Shown: positions 51,701 to 57,300, counted from the stretch's first letter. The stretch: 64,000 nt of DNA from Brienomyrus brachyistius (GCF_023856365.1 NC_064548.1:7799642-7863641); one strand, 5' to 3'. Notes: generated by a model not told the origin, from the sequence alone. Translations and numbers: made by a program.

Positions 51701-54250
51701 GACCAGGCTTTAGTGATGAACTGAAATGCTAGTTTTATGAATGAACCACAGCAGCGAGGTGTGAGCCTCACGGACATTGTGTGTTCGGTCCCAGGCAGGA
51801 TGTGTGCCCAGACACCCCCAAACCCGCATTTGCGTTTCGGCATTGTGTTGCCACAGTGACACTGTCGACAGACCCTGTGCCACGCACCGTCTCCACCCCC
51901 TGTGCCTTAGACGGAGGACGCAATAACCGGAGCAACGTGACCCAGCTGGGCCCAAGAAGCCGTCCCACCCTGTGTGGGGGGCTGCAGCTCCTCAAAGCAG
52001 TCGGCAGATTCACCTCCGCGCTTCATTTTCACACATACGGCACAAACACAATAACGCTAAATAAACAGTGATTAATGCAGGCGCAGCTGCATTTAAAAAT
52101 GATAAATAACACCTATAATTAGCTCTCTGTGCGAGCGAATGCTCGCGATGTTCACCGCTTGGAGGAAGAGCGGGACATGGGGGAGGGGTCAGAGGGGGGT
52201 GGGGTGAGGATGTGTCCGGCAGACAGGACTGGCTGACATTTGAGCAGAGTCACTCGGGGCGGGGGGCCACGGCTGCCTGTGAAGCTGCTCCTGACTCTTT
52301 AATCCCCTTAGCGATGACCCTCAGCTGCCCCTCATTCACCAAACTATTATCCTCACAGGACCTCAGCTTTGCAGAAGTGCCTTAAATTTAATAAATGGTT
52401 TGAAATAAACTGCATTTAGGTTTTTTTTTTTGTTTTTAGTATTTCATAGTACACTGACAAGCCCACACAAGCCGCACTGTACAGCCAACATCCCGTCTGT
52501 GTCAGACCCCTGCAAACAGAGCAGCAGTAAGTCTTCATGTAAAAGAAAAAGCGGTACAGCTAAAGTCACATGGGAGCGATTTTTCCACCTCATGCCAGCA
52601 ACTGCAAGTGAACAATGAGCAGGGACATGACCGACCAATGAGTGACTAATGAGAAGGCTCGTGACCAATGAGAGATCAATGAGCAGGATTGTGACCAATA
52701 AGAGATTAATGGCCCAGTCCATTGGCCCACCTCATGCTCTATATACATCCTCCTAAGGAAAACATAATGAAATACTTGGGAATACTCTGAAATGGCCGCT
52801 GCTGAAGTGGCTGCATAACCGCCTGCAACCCTCCAGAGGCAGATCAATACTGACGGCATTTCCAGGCGCAGACTCGCAGCAGGGGCCATGACAGCTGCCA
52901 AAAGACAGACAGGTGCACTACAGAGGATGCCACTTCACAGGTAACCACTTGGTGGCTCGACGGTGCCCCGCATGACAGCAAACAGCAAACATGCCATCAC
53001 AGGGGCACCAAATTATTCCACACATTCAATGTGCAAGTTCTGGCACAATATGCAATTGCACTTAAATCATTGTTTCCTAAACAATGTATTCTCAACAGAC
53101 AGACCTAACTCAAAATACAGGGGAAATATGAACTACTTCTGCAATCAGACCAGAGGGTGTACTACGAAGTGAGTTTACTGGTTTATCGAGATTTCTTGAG
53201 GCTTACTTCAGAGTTTTGTGTTCTCTGAATCATAGCTCACTTTTAAATAGGATTTATTGTCATGGTAATTCACACTGCACACCTATACTGCTCGAAGCCG
53301 ATTTAAGTGCAGGTTTTTAGATTAAAACAGGGGTTAGTCCCGCCTTTTCACCAAAAATGTACCCTATATAAGAGCCGCCCTTTGATTATATATTAGGGAT
53401 GGGTCATACCAAGAAACATCAAGGTTTTTATGATGTAACCCGATACCGATATTTGGTGCCGGCAGATGAAACCTGCCAGGGGAGGAGGGGTACAGACAAT
53501 AAAATATGCAGCGCGGGGCAGGTATTACCCACCTCCTACTTATCACAGGGCGAGTCCTAGTGTGTCTCGTTAGCTCACAATGCCGACACCGCCCCTTTCA
53601 TGTGAGTGGGCATTGACAAACTTCGATTCAACTTACCGAGTTCATAACCGTCGGCATAGTATCATGTAACGCTGTTTGCAGAAATCAGGGTTAGTTAACC
53701 TGATTCTATTGCATTAACTCCAGGGATGTAAAACTCACTGCACCCCACTTGATGCTATGAACCAGACAAAAACAGATTAGCTAAAACGCTAAGAGATGTG
53801 CGTCACGCCATGCGAACATAAACGTGAGGATAAACATAAAGCACAAACGCTGGTTCCCTCACAGAGGCCTAAAAAAATCCCTGTCTATCTGTTGCTGCCT
53901 GATGCCACAAGTGTAACCTCATGAAATCTTGTGGATTCTCTGTGAAATGTAGCTCCTGCTGGGATATTTGGGCACAGGGGTTCTTGCCAGCTTGGAAGCA
54001 CAAGCCCGTCTAAGCAGAGCAGGTGACAGCGCCTCGACTCACCTTGGAAGGGAACGACGGGATGTTCTTGCCTGGCACACTCCTCGGGGGGCTGAGTGGC
54101 TGGCGTGAGCGAGGGAGGTGAGGAGAGCAGGGGCTTCTGGGAGCGCGCCAAGGGGGAGGAGAGGAAGAGCAGCAGCAGCAGGAGTGGGGGCGAGGGCAGC
54201 AGCAGGCGGCGGGGCCTGGATGGCGCGGAGTCCCGCTGCAGCGCGGTCAT
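6575..54250 (-). CDS. sema5b: sema5b, semaphorin-5B, 21 coding exons (whole gene span)
   Basis: Single-pass membrane guidance cue/receptor of the class 5 semaphorins, which act in axon guidance through plexins and glycosaminoglycans. Exons joined on the minus strand: 54250-54043, 47944-47845, 47756-47711, 32542-32480, 31989-31891, 31351-31138, 28889-28604, 24783-24648, 24498-24291, 24205-23998, 19067-18950, 18763-18582, 17707-17564, 17347-17200, 16534-16309, 14967-14749, 13179-13009, 10407-10246, 9624-9580, 9036-8831, 6742-6575. The sum is 3357 nt (1118 aa plus stop) with every phase matching. Domains: signal peptide about 1-37; Sema about 70-515; PSI about 517-562; seven TSRs about 563-979; membrane helix about 998-1022; cytoplasmic tail to 1118. 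Length is close to mammalian SEMA5B. Sema5B rather than Sema5A is indicated by the tail ([24 protein letters not shown]) and by [16 protein letters not shown] in the Sema domain. All introns are GT-AG except the GC-AG intron after exon 8. The assignment rests on my knowledge of the family, not on an alignment run. Confidence 0.96.
7228..7477. mobile_element. MITE-like element, copy 1, with terminal inverted repeats
   Basis: The left end GGGTATACCTATCCTTATGG is mirrored at the right end by CCCATAAGGATAGATATACC (one mismatch over the paired core). The interior has the dispersed-family block 'TTCTATGGGAAAAATGCTAA ... ACCATAAGTAACCAAGCAAA ... GGTCCCCATAAG'. About 250 bp, non-coding, in intron 20. 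Confidence 0.7.
7500..7745. mobile_element. MITE-like element, copy 2, same family
   Basis: Shares with copy 1 the ordered blocks TTTTTATGGGAACATGCTAA, CCTTAACCCCTACCCAGCCC, GTCACGGATTTTTATAAAAC and GGTCCCCACAATGTCAAAAT. It ends in TCACATTGTGGGG. It is head-to-tail with copy 1 in intron 20. Confidence 0.65.
8117..8850 (-). repeat. splice-donor minisatellite of sema5b intron 20, 45-bp unit, about 17 copies
   Basis: In sense orientation each unit reads CCCATGGAGTTC(A/T)AGG, then T(A/C)(T/A)CCCAAACC, then AATACCCTAACCCTAATG. The exonic end of exon 20 (CCCATGGAGTTCAAG) and its GT donor form the right-hand copy. About half the copies keep TTCAAGGTATCC and the others have TTCTAGGT. An internal block of roughly 250 bp (8159-8410) is itself repeated at about 8411-8660. 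Confidence 0.93.
8831..9036 (-). CDS. sema5b: sema5b coding exon 20 (aa 995-1063), transmembrane helix
   Basis: Encodes [19 protein letters not shown] and [13 protein letters not shown] (membrane segment about 998-1022), then [19 protein letters not shown] and [13 protein letters not shown], a SEMA5B-specific cytoplasmic stretch. Acceptor CTCCTCCGCAG, donor TTCAAG|GTATCC; 206 nt, leaving in phase 0. The last 15 coding bases plus the donor recur throughout the intron-20 minisatellite. Confidence 0.96.
9037..9579 (-). other. sema5b: sema5b intron 19
   Basis: 543 bp between the membrane exon and the 45-nt juxtamembrane exon. No repeat or further exon recognised. Confidence 0.7.
9580..9624 (-). 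CDS. sema5b: sema5b coding exon 19 (aa 980-994), 45-nt juxtamembrane exon
   Basis: Encodes [15 protein letters not shown]. The ILPASS core matches the SEMA5B stalk (EIPVILPASS...DC), and the last Cys is conserved. Acceptor CTCTCCTACAG, donor GTGGGG|GTACGT. Phase 1 in and out, so skipping would keep the frame. It was found by splice-site and family logic because it is too short to stand out as an open frame. Confidence 0.85.
9625..10245 (-). other. sema5b: sema5b intron 18
   Basis: 621 bp. Contains short G-rich stretches near 9765-9790 and an A11-A12 run at about 10209-10220 (T-run on the sense strand, just downstream of the exon 18 donor). No other gene signal. Confidence 0.7.
10246..10407 (-). 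CDS. sema5b: sema5b coding exon 18 (aa 926-979), TSR7
   Basis: Encodes [49 protein letters not shown]. This is the last TSR and contains the NST sequon. Acceptor GCCCCCTGCAG, donor CCCAG|GTGAGC; 162 nt, phase 1 in and out. Confidence 0.94.
10932..11140. repeat. minisatellite, 35-39-bp unit, about 5.5 copies
   Basis: Each unit begins G(G/T)(T/A)GGGCTACAGGTC(T/C) followed by a variable segment. Two long types alternate (TGTCACACGAGTC(G/A)TGGG and CAA(T/C)ACA). Located in intron 17. Confidence 0.85.
11342..11423. mobile_element. 82-bp foldback (hairpin MITE-like) element
   Basis: GGGCCCATATTCACAAAGCA at the left pairs with TGCTTTGTGAATACGGGCC at the right. The interior (CTTACCACTAAGAGAACTCC ... 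AGTACTCTTA) is also partly self-complementary. The 'GGGCC.TATTCACAAAGCA' terminus is a motif I know as dispersed in fish genomes. Confidence 0.75.
11424..12412 (-). other. sema5b: unique part of sema5b intron 17
   Basis: A/T-rich sequence without a recognised exon, RNA gene or repeat. Confidence 0.55.
12413..13009 (-). repeat. 98-bp minisatellite of intron 17 carrying copies of the exon-17 donor, 6 units
   Basis: Unit starts at 12413, 12511, 12609, 12707, 12805 and 12903, with the exon boundary at 13001. Each unit carries, in sense orientation, GAGGGTAAG(A/G)CCTGCAG or a close variant, followed by an AGCGACACAGAGACAGCACA-type segment. The real donor (GTGAGGGTAAGACCTGCAG) is the last member of the series. 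Confidence 0.93.
13009..13179 (-). CDS. sema5b: sema5b coding exon 17 (aa 869-925), TSR6
   Basis: Encodes [57 protein letters not shown]. Acceptor GACGTGTCCAG, donor TGTGAGG|GTAAGA; 171 nt, phase 1 in and out. The exon end and donor are the terminal member of the 98-bp minisatellite in intron 17, which repeats the donor sequence. Confidence 0.96.
13180..14049 (-). other. sema5b: distal part of sema5b intron 16
   Basis: Unique-looking sequence. No exon or RNA gene recognised. From about 13880 it becomes progressively G-rich on + as it enters the array. Confidence 0.5.
14050..14745. repeat. G-rich (+) / C-rich (sense) minisatellite, about 30-bp unit, over 20 copies
   Basis: The + unit is GGATGGGGTA(A/G)GATTGGGC followed by AGGGCGAGGCA. 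The array ends only a few bases from the exon-16 donor at 14749. The strand asymmetry is nearly complete, so runs of G can support G-quadruplexes on + and i-motifs on the sense strand. The long Pro-rich open frames across it are artefacts. Confidence 0.92.
14749..14967 (-). CDS. sema5b: sema5b coding exon 16 (aa 796-868), TSR5
   Basis: Encodes [20 protein letters not shown], then [24 protein letters not shown] and [13 protein letters not shown]. Acceptor CTCCTCCGCAG, donor GCCCAG|GTACAT. The donor is followed within a few bases by a C-rich 30-bp tandem array (sense orientation) filling 14050-14745. Confidence 0.95.
14968..16308 (-). other. sema5b: sema5b intron 15
   Basis: Contains an imperfect (CA)n/(TA)n tract at about 15112-15152. 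The remainder shows no exon or RNA gene. Confidence 0.6.
16309..16534 (-). CDS. sema5b: sema5b coding exon 15 (aa 721-795), divergent TSR4
   Basis: Encodes [19 protein letters not shown], then [38 protein letters not shown] and [13 protein letters not shown]. This is the atypical fourth repeat of class 5 semaphorins, and the [14 protein letters not shown] stretch is essentially SEMA5B. Acceptor ACCCCACAG, donor ACCGACA|GTGAGC; 226 nt, leaving in phase 1. Confidence 0.95.
16535..17199 (-). other. sema5b: sema5b intron 14, with a 22-base C run
   Basis: C22 at 16784-16805 (G run in sense). No other feature recognised. Confidence 0.6.
17200..17347 (-). CDS. sema5b: sema5b coding exon 14 (aa 671-720), TSR2 end and TSR3
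   Basis: Encodes LCNEKVSCP (end of TSR2), then [19 protein letters not shown] and [14 protein letters not shown] (TSR3, with the SEMA5-type CENGN-C-GC block). Acceptor CGTCTGCAG, donor GCGCTG|GTAAGT; 148 nt, leaving in phase 0. Confidence 0.95.
17564..17707 (-). CDS. sema5b: sema5b coding exon 13 (aa 623-670), TSR2
   Basis: Second [23 protein letters not shown], then [20 protein letters not shown] and VGQSREE. It has the complete WxxWxxC and CSTSCG features. Acceptor TGTGCTGCAG, donor GAGAG|GTGAGC; 144 nt, phase 2 in and out. Confidence 0.96.
17708..18581 (-). other. sema5b: sema5b intron 12
   Basis: 874 bp with no recognised exon or repeat. Confidence 0.6.
18582..18763 (-). CDS. sema5b: sema5b coding exon 12 (aa 563-622), TSR1
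   Basis: First thrombospondin type-1 repeat: [19 protein letters not shown], then [20 protein letters not shown] and EVSNCS. The WxxW motif (WAPW) fits C-mannosylation. Acceptor TTTCTGCTGCAG, donor CTCCAG|GTGAGG; 182 nt, leaving in phase 2. Confidence 0.95.
18950..19067 (-). CDS. sema5b: sema5b coding exon 11 (aa 523-562), PSI module
   Basis: Encodes [19 protein letters not shown] and then [17 protein letters not shown]. The [12 protein letters not shown] core is the classic plexin-semaphorin-integrin signature. Acceptor CCCCCTGCAG, donor GTCCA|GTAGGT; 118 nt, leaving in phase 0. The NMS and NIT sequons are shared with SEMA5B. Confidence 0.95.
19375..19606. mobile_element. MITE-like element, same family as 7228-7745
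   Basis: Begins TTTGTAATTATATCTTTGTG, then TCCATTCATATCTATGGGG, CTTAACCCCTAGCCAGTCC, and ends near TTGGTCCCCACAATGTAATA. In intron 10. Confidence 0.65.
19650..19770. mobile_element. partial MITE-like element, same family
   Basis: Right-half fragment: AAAAGTGAGTTTCCCCTTGT, ATGGTCCCTACGACATCAAA, TTGGTCCCCACAATGTAATA. It is separated by about 45 bp from the preceding copy and is followed by (CA)n at about 19791-19816. Confidence 0.6.
19817..22547 (-). other. sema5b: middle of sema5b intron 10
   Basis: No exon or RNA gene recognised. A C18 homopolymer lies at 21847-21864. Confidence 0.5.
22548..22985. repeat. minisatellite, about 31-bp unit, about 14 copies
   Basis: Units follow GGACCAGTG(A/G)GGAGGC and then ATGTGAGAGAGACCA with considerable divergence at the edges and near-identity in 22680-22800. 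Purine-rich on +. In intron 10. Confidence 0.88.
23381..23412. repeat. (CA)n microsatellite abutting a MITE-like copy
   Basis: About 15 CA dinucleotides, immediately followed by the TTTGTAATTATATCTTTGTG terminus of the next element. Confidence 0.9.
23414..23668. mobile_element. MITE-like element, same family
   Basis: TTTGTAATTATATCTTTGTG, TCCATTCATTTCTATGGGG, GACCTTAACCCCTACCAAGC, and ends TTTTTATCACATTGTGGGG. In intron 10, close to exon 10. Confidence 0.68.
23998..24205 (-). CDS. sema5b: sema5b coding exon 10 (aa 454-522), end of Sema domain
   Basis: A 208-nt exon encoding [48 protein letters not shown] and [15 protein letters not shown]. This is the last Sema blade and the first PSI cysteine. 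Acceptor TCCCCCAATCAG, donor GGAGCG|GTGAGT. An 85-bp intron separates it from exon 9. Confidence 0.96.
24291..24498 (-). CDS. sema5b: sema5b coding exon 9 (aa 385-453)
   Basis: A 208-nt exon encoding [54 protein letters not shown] and YHVMYIGT. It matches SEMA5B ([20 protein letters not shown]) rather than Sema5A. Acceptor CACCCACACAG, donor GGCACAG|GTGCGG, phase 0 in and phase 1 out. Confidence 0.96.
24648..24783 (-). CDS. sema5b: sema5b coding exon 8 (aa 339-384), GC donor
   Basis: A 136-nt exon encoding [34 protein letters not shown] and NPIPNFQ. The acceptor is CCTCCCCAG. The donor reads TTCCAG|GCAAGT, a non-canonical GC 5' splice site in an otherwise strong U1 context. The nearest GT, 4 nt downstream, would break the frame. 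The first intronic bases run straight into a CCAT-rich tract (24600-24640). Confidence 0.93.
24905..24965. repeat. fragment of a dispersed teleost repeat
   Basis: CATTTATATTTATTTGGCAG and AAGCTTTTATCCAAAGTGAT resemble the widely dispersed fish motif 'ACATTTA..ATTTAGCAGACGCTTTTATCCAAAG'. Family name not assigned. Confidence 0.5.
25001..25327. repeat. minisatellite, 41-bp unit, 8 copies
   Basis: Unit GCAGCCTGAGCAGACGCAGC, then TGTGCAGACAAGGGTCACCCT. Copies are nearly identical with single changes. In intron 7. Confidence 0.93.
25328..26472 (-). other. sema5b: unique part of sema5b intron 7
   Basis: No exon or RNA gene recognised. Confidence 0.5.
26473..26933. mobile_element. Tigger/pogo-like non-autonomous DNA transposon
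   Basis: The left end TACAGTAAAATCCTGTTATA is matched inversely by the right end ATAACTGCATTTTACTGTA, flanked by TA. The interior has repeated 'TATAATGGAAT' and 'GGATATAACGGACT' segments, typical of Tigger-type ends. No transposase frame. Confidence 0.7.
26934..27801 (-). other. sema5b: unique part of sema5b intron 7
   Basis: No exon, RNA gene or repeat recognised. Confidence 0.5.
27802..28473. mobile_element. TA-flanked TIR element interrupted by a SINE
   Basis: Left end TACAGACGCTCCCTAGGTTA, right end TAACCTGGGGAGAGGCTGTA. About 26 bp pair with a few mismatches, and the pairing extends inward imperfectly. Tc1/mariner-superfamily style TA ends. The SINE at 28048-28406 sits inside. Confidence 0.68.
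28048..28406 (-). mobile_element. tRNA-like-headed SINE, minus orientation, with target-site duplication
   Basis: Reading on minus: GGGCGGCATAGTGGTGCAGT, then GGTTAGCACTGTTGCCTCAT (A-box-like TGGTGCAGTGG), a degenerate B-box region, a body shared with L2-type fish repeats, and a tail ending ATGGATGGATGG. ACGATA flanks it on both sides (28042-28047 and 28407-28412), which fits a target-site duplication. Confidence 0.75.
28604..28889 (-). CDS. sema5b: sema5b coding exon 7 (aa 244-338)
   Basis: The largest coding exon (286 nt). It encodes [20 protein letters not shown], then [40 protein letters not shown] and [13 protein letters not shown]. This is the most conserved part of the Sema propeller. 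Acceptor GGACACACAG, donor AATGT|GTGAGT, leaving in phase 2. Confidence 0.97.
29661..29831. repeat. G-rich imperfect minisatellite in intron 6
   Basis: Imperfect 'GGGTGGGTGGGGC(A/T)GAGCAG' units, about 6-8 copies, with a G10 run near 29687. G-quadruplex-capable on +. Confidence 0.85.
29832..30449 (-). other. sema5b: sema5b intron 6, unique part
   Basis: No exon or RNA gene recognised. A C run of about 15 lies near 30380-30394. Confidence 0.5.
30450..30537 (-). mobile_element. MITE-like fragment
   Basis: Short piece with ATAATGTCCCCATATGGTAA and GTCGCCACAATGTAATAATT, recognisable as a decayed end of the same family. Confidence 0.45.
30834..31068 (-). mobile_element. MITE-like element, same family, inverted
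   Basis: On + it reads the reverse complement of the other copies: GGTTACTTATGGTTAGGGCT, GGGTAGGGGTTAAGGCAGTC, and ends CATAAAGATATGAATAC. It lies 70 bp from the exon-6 donor. Confidence 0.65.
31138..31351 (-). CDS. sema5b: sema5b coding exon 6 (aa 173-243)
   Basis: A 214-nt exon covering [39 protein letters not shown] and [14 protein letters not shown], which are diagnostic Sema-domain blade motifs. Acceptor TTTTTTCAG, donor TTAACG|GTGTGT, leaving in phase 1. An N-glycosylation sequon (NST) is visible. Confidence 0.96.
31352..31890 (-). other. sema5b: sema5b intron 5
   Basis: 539 bp. A G run (31387-31398 on +) lies near the exon-6 acceptor side. No other feature. Confidence 0.6.
31891..31989 (-). 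CDS. sema5b: sema5b coding exon 5 (aa 140-172)
   Basis: A 99-nt, phase-0 exon encoding [10 protein letters not shown] through [16 protein letters not shown], the Cys-rich Sema motif CGTNAF-P-C. Acceptor CTCCACAG, donor CGACAG|GTGAGG. The first codon gives Val where mammals have Glu (TEVECQNY against TEEECQNY). Confidence 0.95.
31990..32479 (-). other. sema5b: sema5b intron 4
   Basis: 490 bp with no recognised feature. Confidence 0.6.
32480..32542 (-). CDS. sema5b: sema5b coding exon 4 (aa 119-139)
   Basis: A 63-nt, phase-0/phase-0 exon encoding [19 protein letters not shown] followed by TE, nearly identical to the mammalian SEMA5B segment. Acceptor TTGGTTTCCTAG, donor GGAG|GTAAGG. It is isolated between a 15.2-kb intron and a 490-bp intron. 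Confidence 0.95.
32543..33049 (-). other. sema5b: sema5b intron 3, part next to exon 4
   Basis: No exon or RNA gene recognised. Confidence 0.5.
33050..39656. repeat. 6.6-kb minisatellite, 57/59-bp units, about 113 copies
   Basis: Unit: ACTATCCCGGGTTAAATGTG, CCGTTCCGACTCTCTCCACC, ACACGGCCATTATGCTCCC (59 bp). A 57-bp form lacks one TC in CTCTCTCC. Recurrent variants are GGGTTAAAT(G/T)TGCC, CCCGGACTAAAT, CAC(A/G)CGG or ACATGG, and CCATC for CCCAC. No spacers, and no coding frame survives (59 is not a multiple of 3). It fills part of intron 3. Most units carry CCCGGG. Confidence 0.97.
34850..39300. repeat. higher-order duplication of about 2.2 kb inside the minisatellite
   Basis: Rare variants recur at a fixed offset. 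'CCGACACTCC' occurs at 36279 and 38442, 'TTTGCCCTTCCG' near 36736 and 38899, and 'CTCTCAGTCACACGG' near 37043 and 39206, all 2163 apart. The left part is offset by 2222 (for example 35281 and 37503). The 59-bp difference equals one unit lost or gained. Confidence 0.88.
39657..41838 (-). other. sema5b: sema5b intron 3, unique part
   Basis: No exon or RNA gene recognised. Confidence 0.45.
41839..41859. repeat. C21 homopolymer
   Basis: Uninterrupted run of C on +, preceded by GTAGTAG. Confidence 0.85.
42485..42700 (+). mobile_element. 3' end of a decayed retroposon
   Basis: Ends CACAGAGGGATCAATAAAGT followed by (ATT)n, the '...GGGAT.AATAAAGTAT' tail style of fish LINE/SINE 3' ends. It has an internal triplicate of CCATTGCGGGTGGCAG. 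Family not assigned. Confidence 0.5.
42752..42838 (+). repeat. fragment of an L2/SINE-type dispersed repeat
   Basis: TGCGATAGATGGGCCCCCCA, TCCAGGGTGTACACCTGTGC and GGGACAGGCTCCAGCC resemble the 'TGCGATGG..TGGC..CCATCCAGGGTGT..CC' block of widespread fish repeats. Confidence 0.6.
42839..46749 (-). other. sema5b: sema5b intron 3, part toward exon 3
   Basis: No exon or RNA gene recognised. A G run of about 19 lies near 46280-46298. Confidence 0.45.
46750..47405. repeat. CA-rich complex minisatellite, about 30-bp and about 40-60-bp units
   Basis: Left part repeats ACACACCCATGCAGACACAC. Right part repeats ACACCAATGCAGACACACAC, then ACGCAGACACACACACA(G/T)AT. All three frames on each strand stay open over long spans because the repeat lacks stops, which produces spurious His/Thr- or Cys/Val-rich ORFs. 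Confidence 0.92.
47711..47756 (-). CDS. sema5b: sema5b coding exon 3 (aa 103-118)
   Basis: A 46-nt exon encoding [15 protein letters not shown], the conserved continuation of the 'VGARNYLFRL' Sema motif. Acceptor TTCCTGCAG, donor ATCCAG|GTGAGT, leaving in phase 0. The following intron is 15.2 kb and holds the giant minisatellite. Confidence 0.95.
47845..47944 (-). CDS. sema5b: sema5b coding exon 2 (aa 70-102)
   Basis: Encodes the first Sema strands, including NPWLSIF and RDFSQLALD...NQLIVGAR, which align closely with SEMA5B. Acceptor CCCCCCACAG and donor AGCCAG|GTAATG; 100 nt, entering in phase 1 and leaving in phase 2. An 88-bp intron separates it from exon 3. Confidence 0.95.
47945..54042 (-). 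other. sema5b: sema5b intron 1 (6.1 kb, between coding exons 1 and 2)
   Basis: Mostly unique sequence. A G run lies near 48568-48579, a short TA tract at about 49018-49031, and a small array at 52608-52712. No additional coding exon was needed or seen; the phases of exons 1 and 2 join directly. Confidence 0.6.
52608..52712. repeat. short degenerate tandem repeat
   Basis: About four copies of a GACCAATGAG(A/T)GA(C/T)(T/C)AATGAG-like unit (about 25-35 bp). On minus this gives repeated 'CTCATTGGTC', each with an ATTGG (inverted CCAAT) core. Confidence 0.6.
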
Positions 54251-54301
54251 GGTGGAGCCGACTGCTCCTCTGGCTGGCAGCGTGGTCCTTCAAAGAAGTA
54301 C
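54043..54301 (-). CDS. sema5b: sema5b exon with start codon (coding exon 1, aa 1-69)
   Basis: Coding part is 54250-54043 (208 nt, ends phase 1). The ATG at 54250 sits in a good context (CTCCACCATGA). An in-frame TGA lies about 14 codons upstream, so the protein cannot start earlier in this exon. Residues about 15-33 form a leucine-rich signal-peptide core after an arginine-rich n-region; cleavage is probably near residue 37. The exon ends in [13 protein letters not shown], matching the start of the Sema domain (CxxxEHPVV-type). The donor is CCAAG|GTGAGT. A strong acceptor (CGCCCTCTACAG) ends at 54302, so 54251-54301 is 5' UTR and a non-coding first exon must exist upstream. Confidence 0.9.
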
Positions 54302-57300
54302 CTGTAGAGGGCGACAACGAGGCTCGCGAATGACCATAGGTTAAGACGAGAACCAAGCACGCTCTAAAGCTACCAGTCATGCCCAGCTACCATCCCAGAG
54401 CTTAACTTAAGCTCACCACTCTGCATCAAAGTCGATATCAGGAGTTCCCTAATGTGGCAGAAATGCCACACTCACTCACATCAGTAAGATACGGAAAGTT
54501 TGAGAATGAAGTGTCCCGCCAAGTTCCTCACCGAGCCGGACCATCAACAAAACAGCTGCCTACAGATTCAGTTCCCAGCCTCGTCATGCCAGCAGTCCTT
54601 AATTATACACTATGTACCAATACCAAACAGTCGATCCACTGCAGCGCACCCTTAACATCGTCAAATGTCCATTAGCTTCTTAAAAACTGTTAAAAAAATA
54701 GCAAGTAAATGAGGAGAGTAAGCAGAGCTCAGAAGGAACTGTGCTCCACGGCAGCGTTTCGGCCATAGCTGAATGCTAAACGGAGCACTGCACAAACACT
54801 TGGCTGGCCGGTGAGGGTGGGAGGGCTACTCGCGCTAAGCTGCAGCCACTTTGCCTTCAGGGTTGAGGGAGAAATTTACACGGCCAAAGAAAGCAACTCC
54901 TTTTTCTTATCCGGCTGTGGTTCTGAAAGGTCCGTAATCAGGTTGTCAATCTTGTTCGATGGGCCAATTATGAGCCTTTCAGGCTGCTGTTTCAGGCAGA
55001 TCCATAACAAACATGATGATGAGAATGACAGCAAAAGCCGCAGGATAGGAGGGCTGAATTCGGCAGGCGCTGCGTCCCTAGCGCAACTCTGTATGGACCT
55101 TACTGCAGCACACAGCCTCCTCTCCAACAAACAGGACGGACACAGGGAGATCAGTCCATTCTGCAGCTGACAAAAAATGATGTTTCTCCGGACCGATCAA
55201 TGGGGACAACAACATGGGATGCCTATAACTCACCTCAAAAAAGGGGTTTCAATGCTGTCCAGTGGATGAGAGAGCCCTAATTACACCTGAAATGTGGATG
55301 GATACACCAGCTGTAATGATACCTGTTTGACAATAGCCAAACATCTTATATTTGCCATTCTGCACAGGGGAATCTCCCTAACATGAAAAGTATTCATGCC
55401 ATTACTGTCATGGCTGAGCTATTCAGCTAACAGTAAATAATTCATGGCCCATTACTGCATGCTTAAAATTTTCACAGCAGCAAAAATGCTTATGGTTCAG
55501 CACTGTAAGTGTCGTCCTTCTTAATTGGGTAATAAATAGTACTGGGTAAGTGGTACAGCGAGAGTCCCTGCCAGCTACCTACCGTGTATTTACGCCACAA
55601 GCCGTCGCTAATTGGCCAGTGGAACGCTGATGTGCGATTTCTGTCAGCAGTGCCAGTCTACACGAGACAGTGTGACGAGAACTCACGCTCCTGCTCAGCA
55701 GACCGAACCGGAACAGCCGTATGAATGTGACACGCACATATGCGGCGTTCCGGGGCTTGCAGTGGCTGGTGATAGCCGTGAGCAGAAGGTCACAGCTCTG
55801 CCCACGGTCCCGGCGTCTGAGGGGGCCCAGGCTGAACCGGCATCTGTTAAGGTGCACGGTCGCCCCTCCAGAAACAGTCTGTGATGTGTGAGTATAGACA
55901 GACTCAGGCTGTTATTAGCTGGGATTGAGCTGATCACTGACACCTGCAGTACTGAGGGAAGCCCCCCCCCAGGGAAAGATGAGTGGAGTTTGCACACAAG
56001 CAATAACAACACACAATGGGGGGCAACAGCAATGTATGCACACATAGTCCAGTAAAAGCTCCCCACACAGGGTCTGGAATTCAGGCCTTTGCTTTCCAAT
56101 ACGGATACCAATGAGTAGCCATGGCGACAGTATTTAGGAACCTGAGTAAAGCATCCAAGTTAGGACCTGCTGACTGTCCCCGGAAAGCACCCCTGGGAGA
56201 GCGCCCCCTCCCCCGACTCCTATCTAACGGACAGGGCCCATTTTCCTGCTCATTTCCCCAGAGTGAATCACCAAGGGAATAAGGGAATGCAGCCAATCGA
56301 CAGGCTCCTGGGGGGGGGGGTGAGATGGTGCCCCCACTGGGACTTCCCAGCTCCCGAATTTAGTGCTACCCTCAACTGCTTACCGCACCAGCCCAACAGG
56401 GTCATGGGCGACTCGAAGGAGCTATTCGGCAGAGGTCGCGAATCTTGTGGGGTCGTCGATCTTTCTCGACACACCGTAAAACCTGGAGCGCAGCTCTCCA
56501 GCAAAAGACGCTCCCATCCGGCCTGGCTTTTGTGTGCTTGCGCCCTTTCACGCAGAAGGTAGCTTTCTTCCCTCGCTCAGGGGAATACACTTAATTACAG
56601 CTCAATGGAAAATTGCTCATCTGAGTCGTATCTGAATCAATTAGATGCTGATTAAATTGCTTTTTGGCCCATCAGGGCCTGAAGCCTACAAACATGACAC
56701 CTTTCACATCAGAAGAGAGACTGACTGCGTTTTACACAAACCTGCTTGTCATGATGCTTCGTAAAATTCCCCTCTAAATTAAACTACAGCACTCCTTCAT
56801 CACGGTTACAGTAGTACTGATTCTATTCTCCAGATAAATGCATAAATAAATCCAAAACATTATTTGATTTGTTATTCTCCCTGTGTCAACAACTTCATAA
56901 TTACACATATGAAAAGTCTTCTGTTGGGAGTACACTTTGGCAAACGTGTCATTCAATTTGAATATCAAAACAATATTATCGCTACTGGTATGAATCGTGC
57001 TGGCAGAGTGTAATTTGATTTGGAAGCGCTAGAATAAAACAGCTGCTCCCTGCACTTAATTAGACCGGAAGAAGAAGAAATTGCAAATTGGTTAAAGGAG
57101 AGACTAAAATCTACATTTTTAATGTAGAGACCTAAATTTGTCCTTTTTAAGTGACGAACTGTAACTGTATGAGCAACATCATGGTTACAACCTACAGCAA
57201 AATACCGTCCAAAGCGAATATTTGGGGTCAAATGGAGAAAGCATTTGCATGTTTATAACCCAGCAACAGAGGCACTCATGGCCAGTGCCCCCCCTACTAT

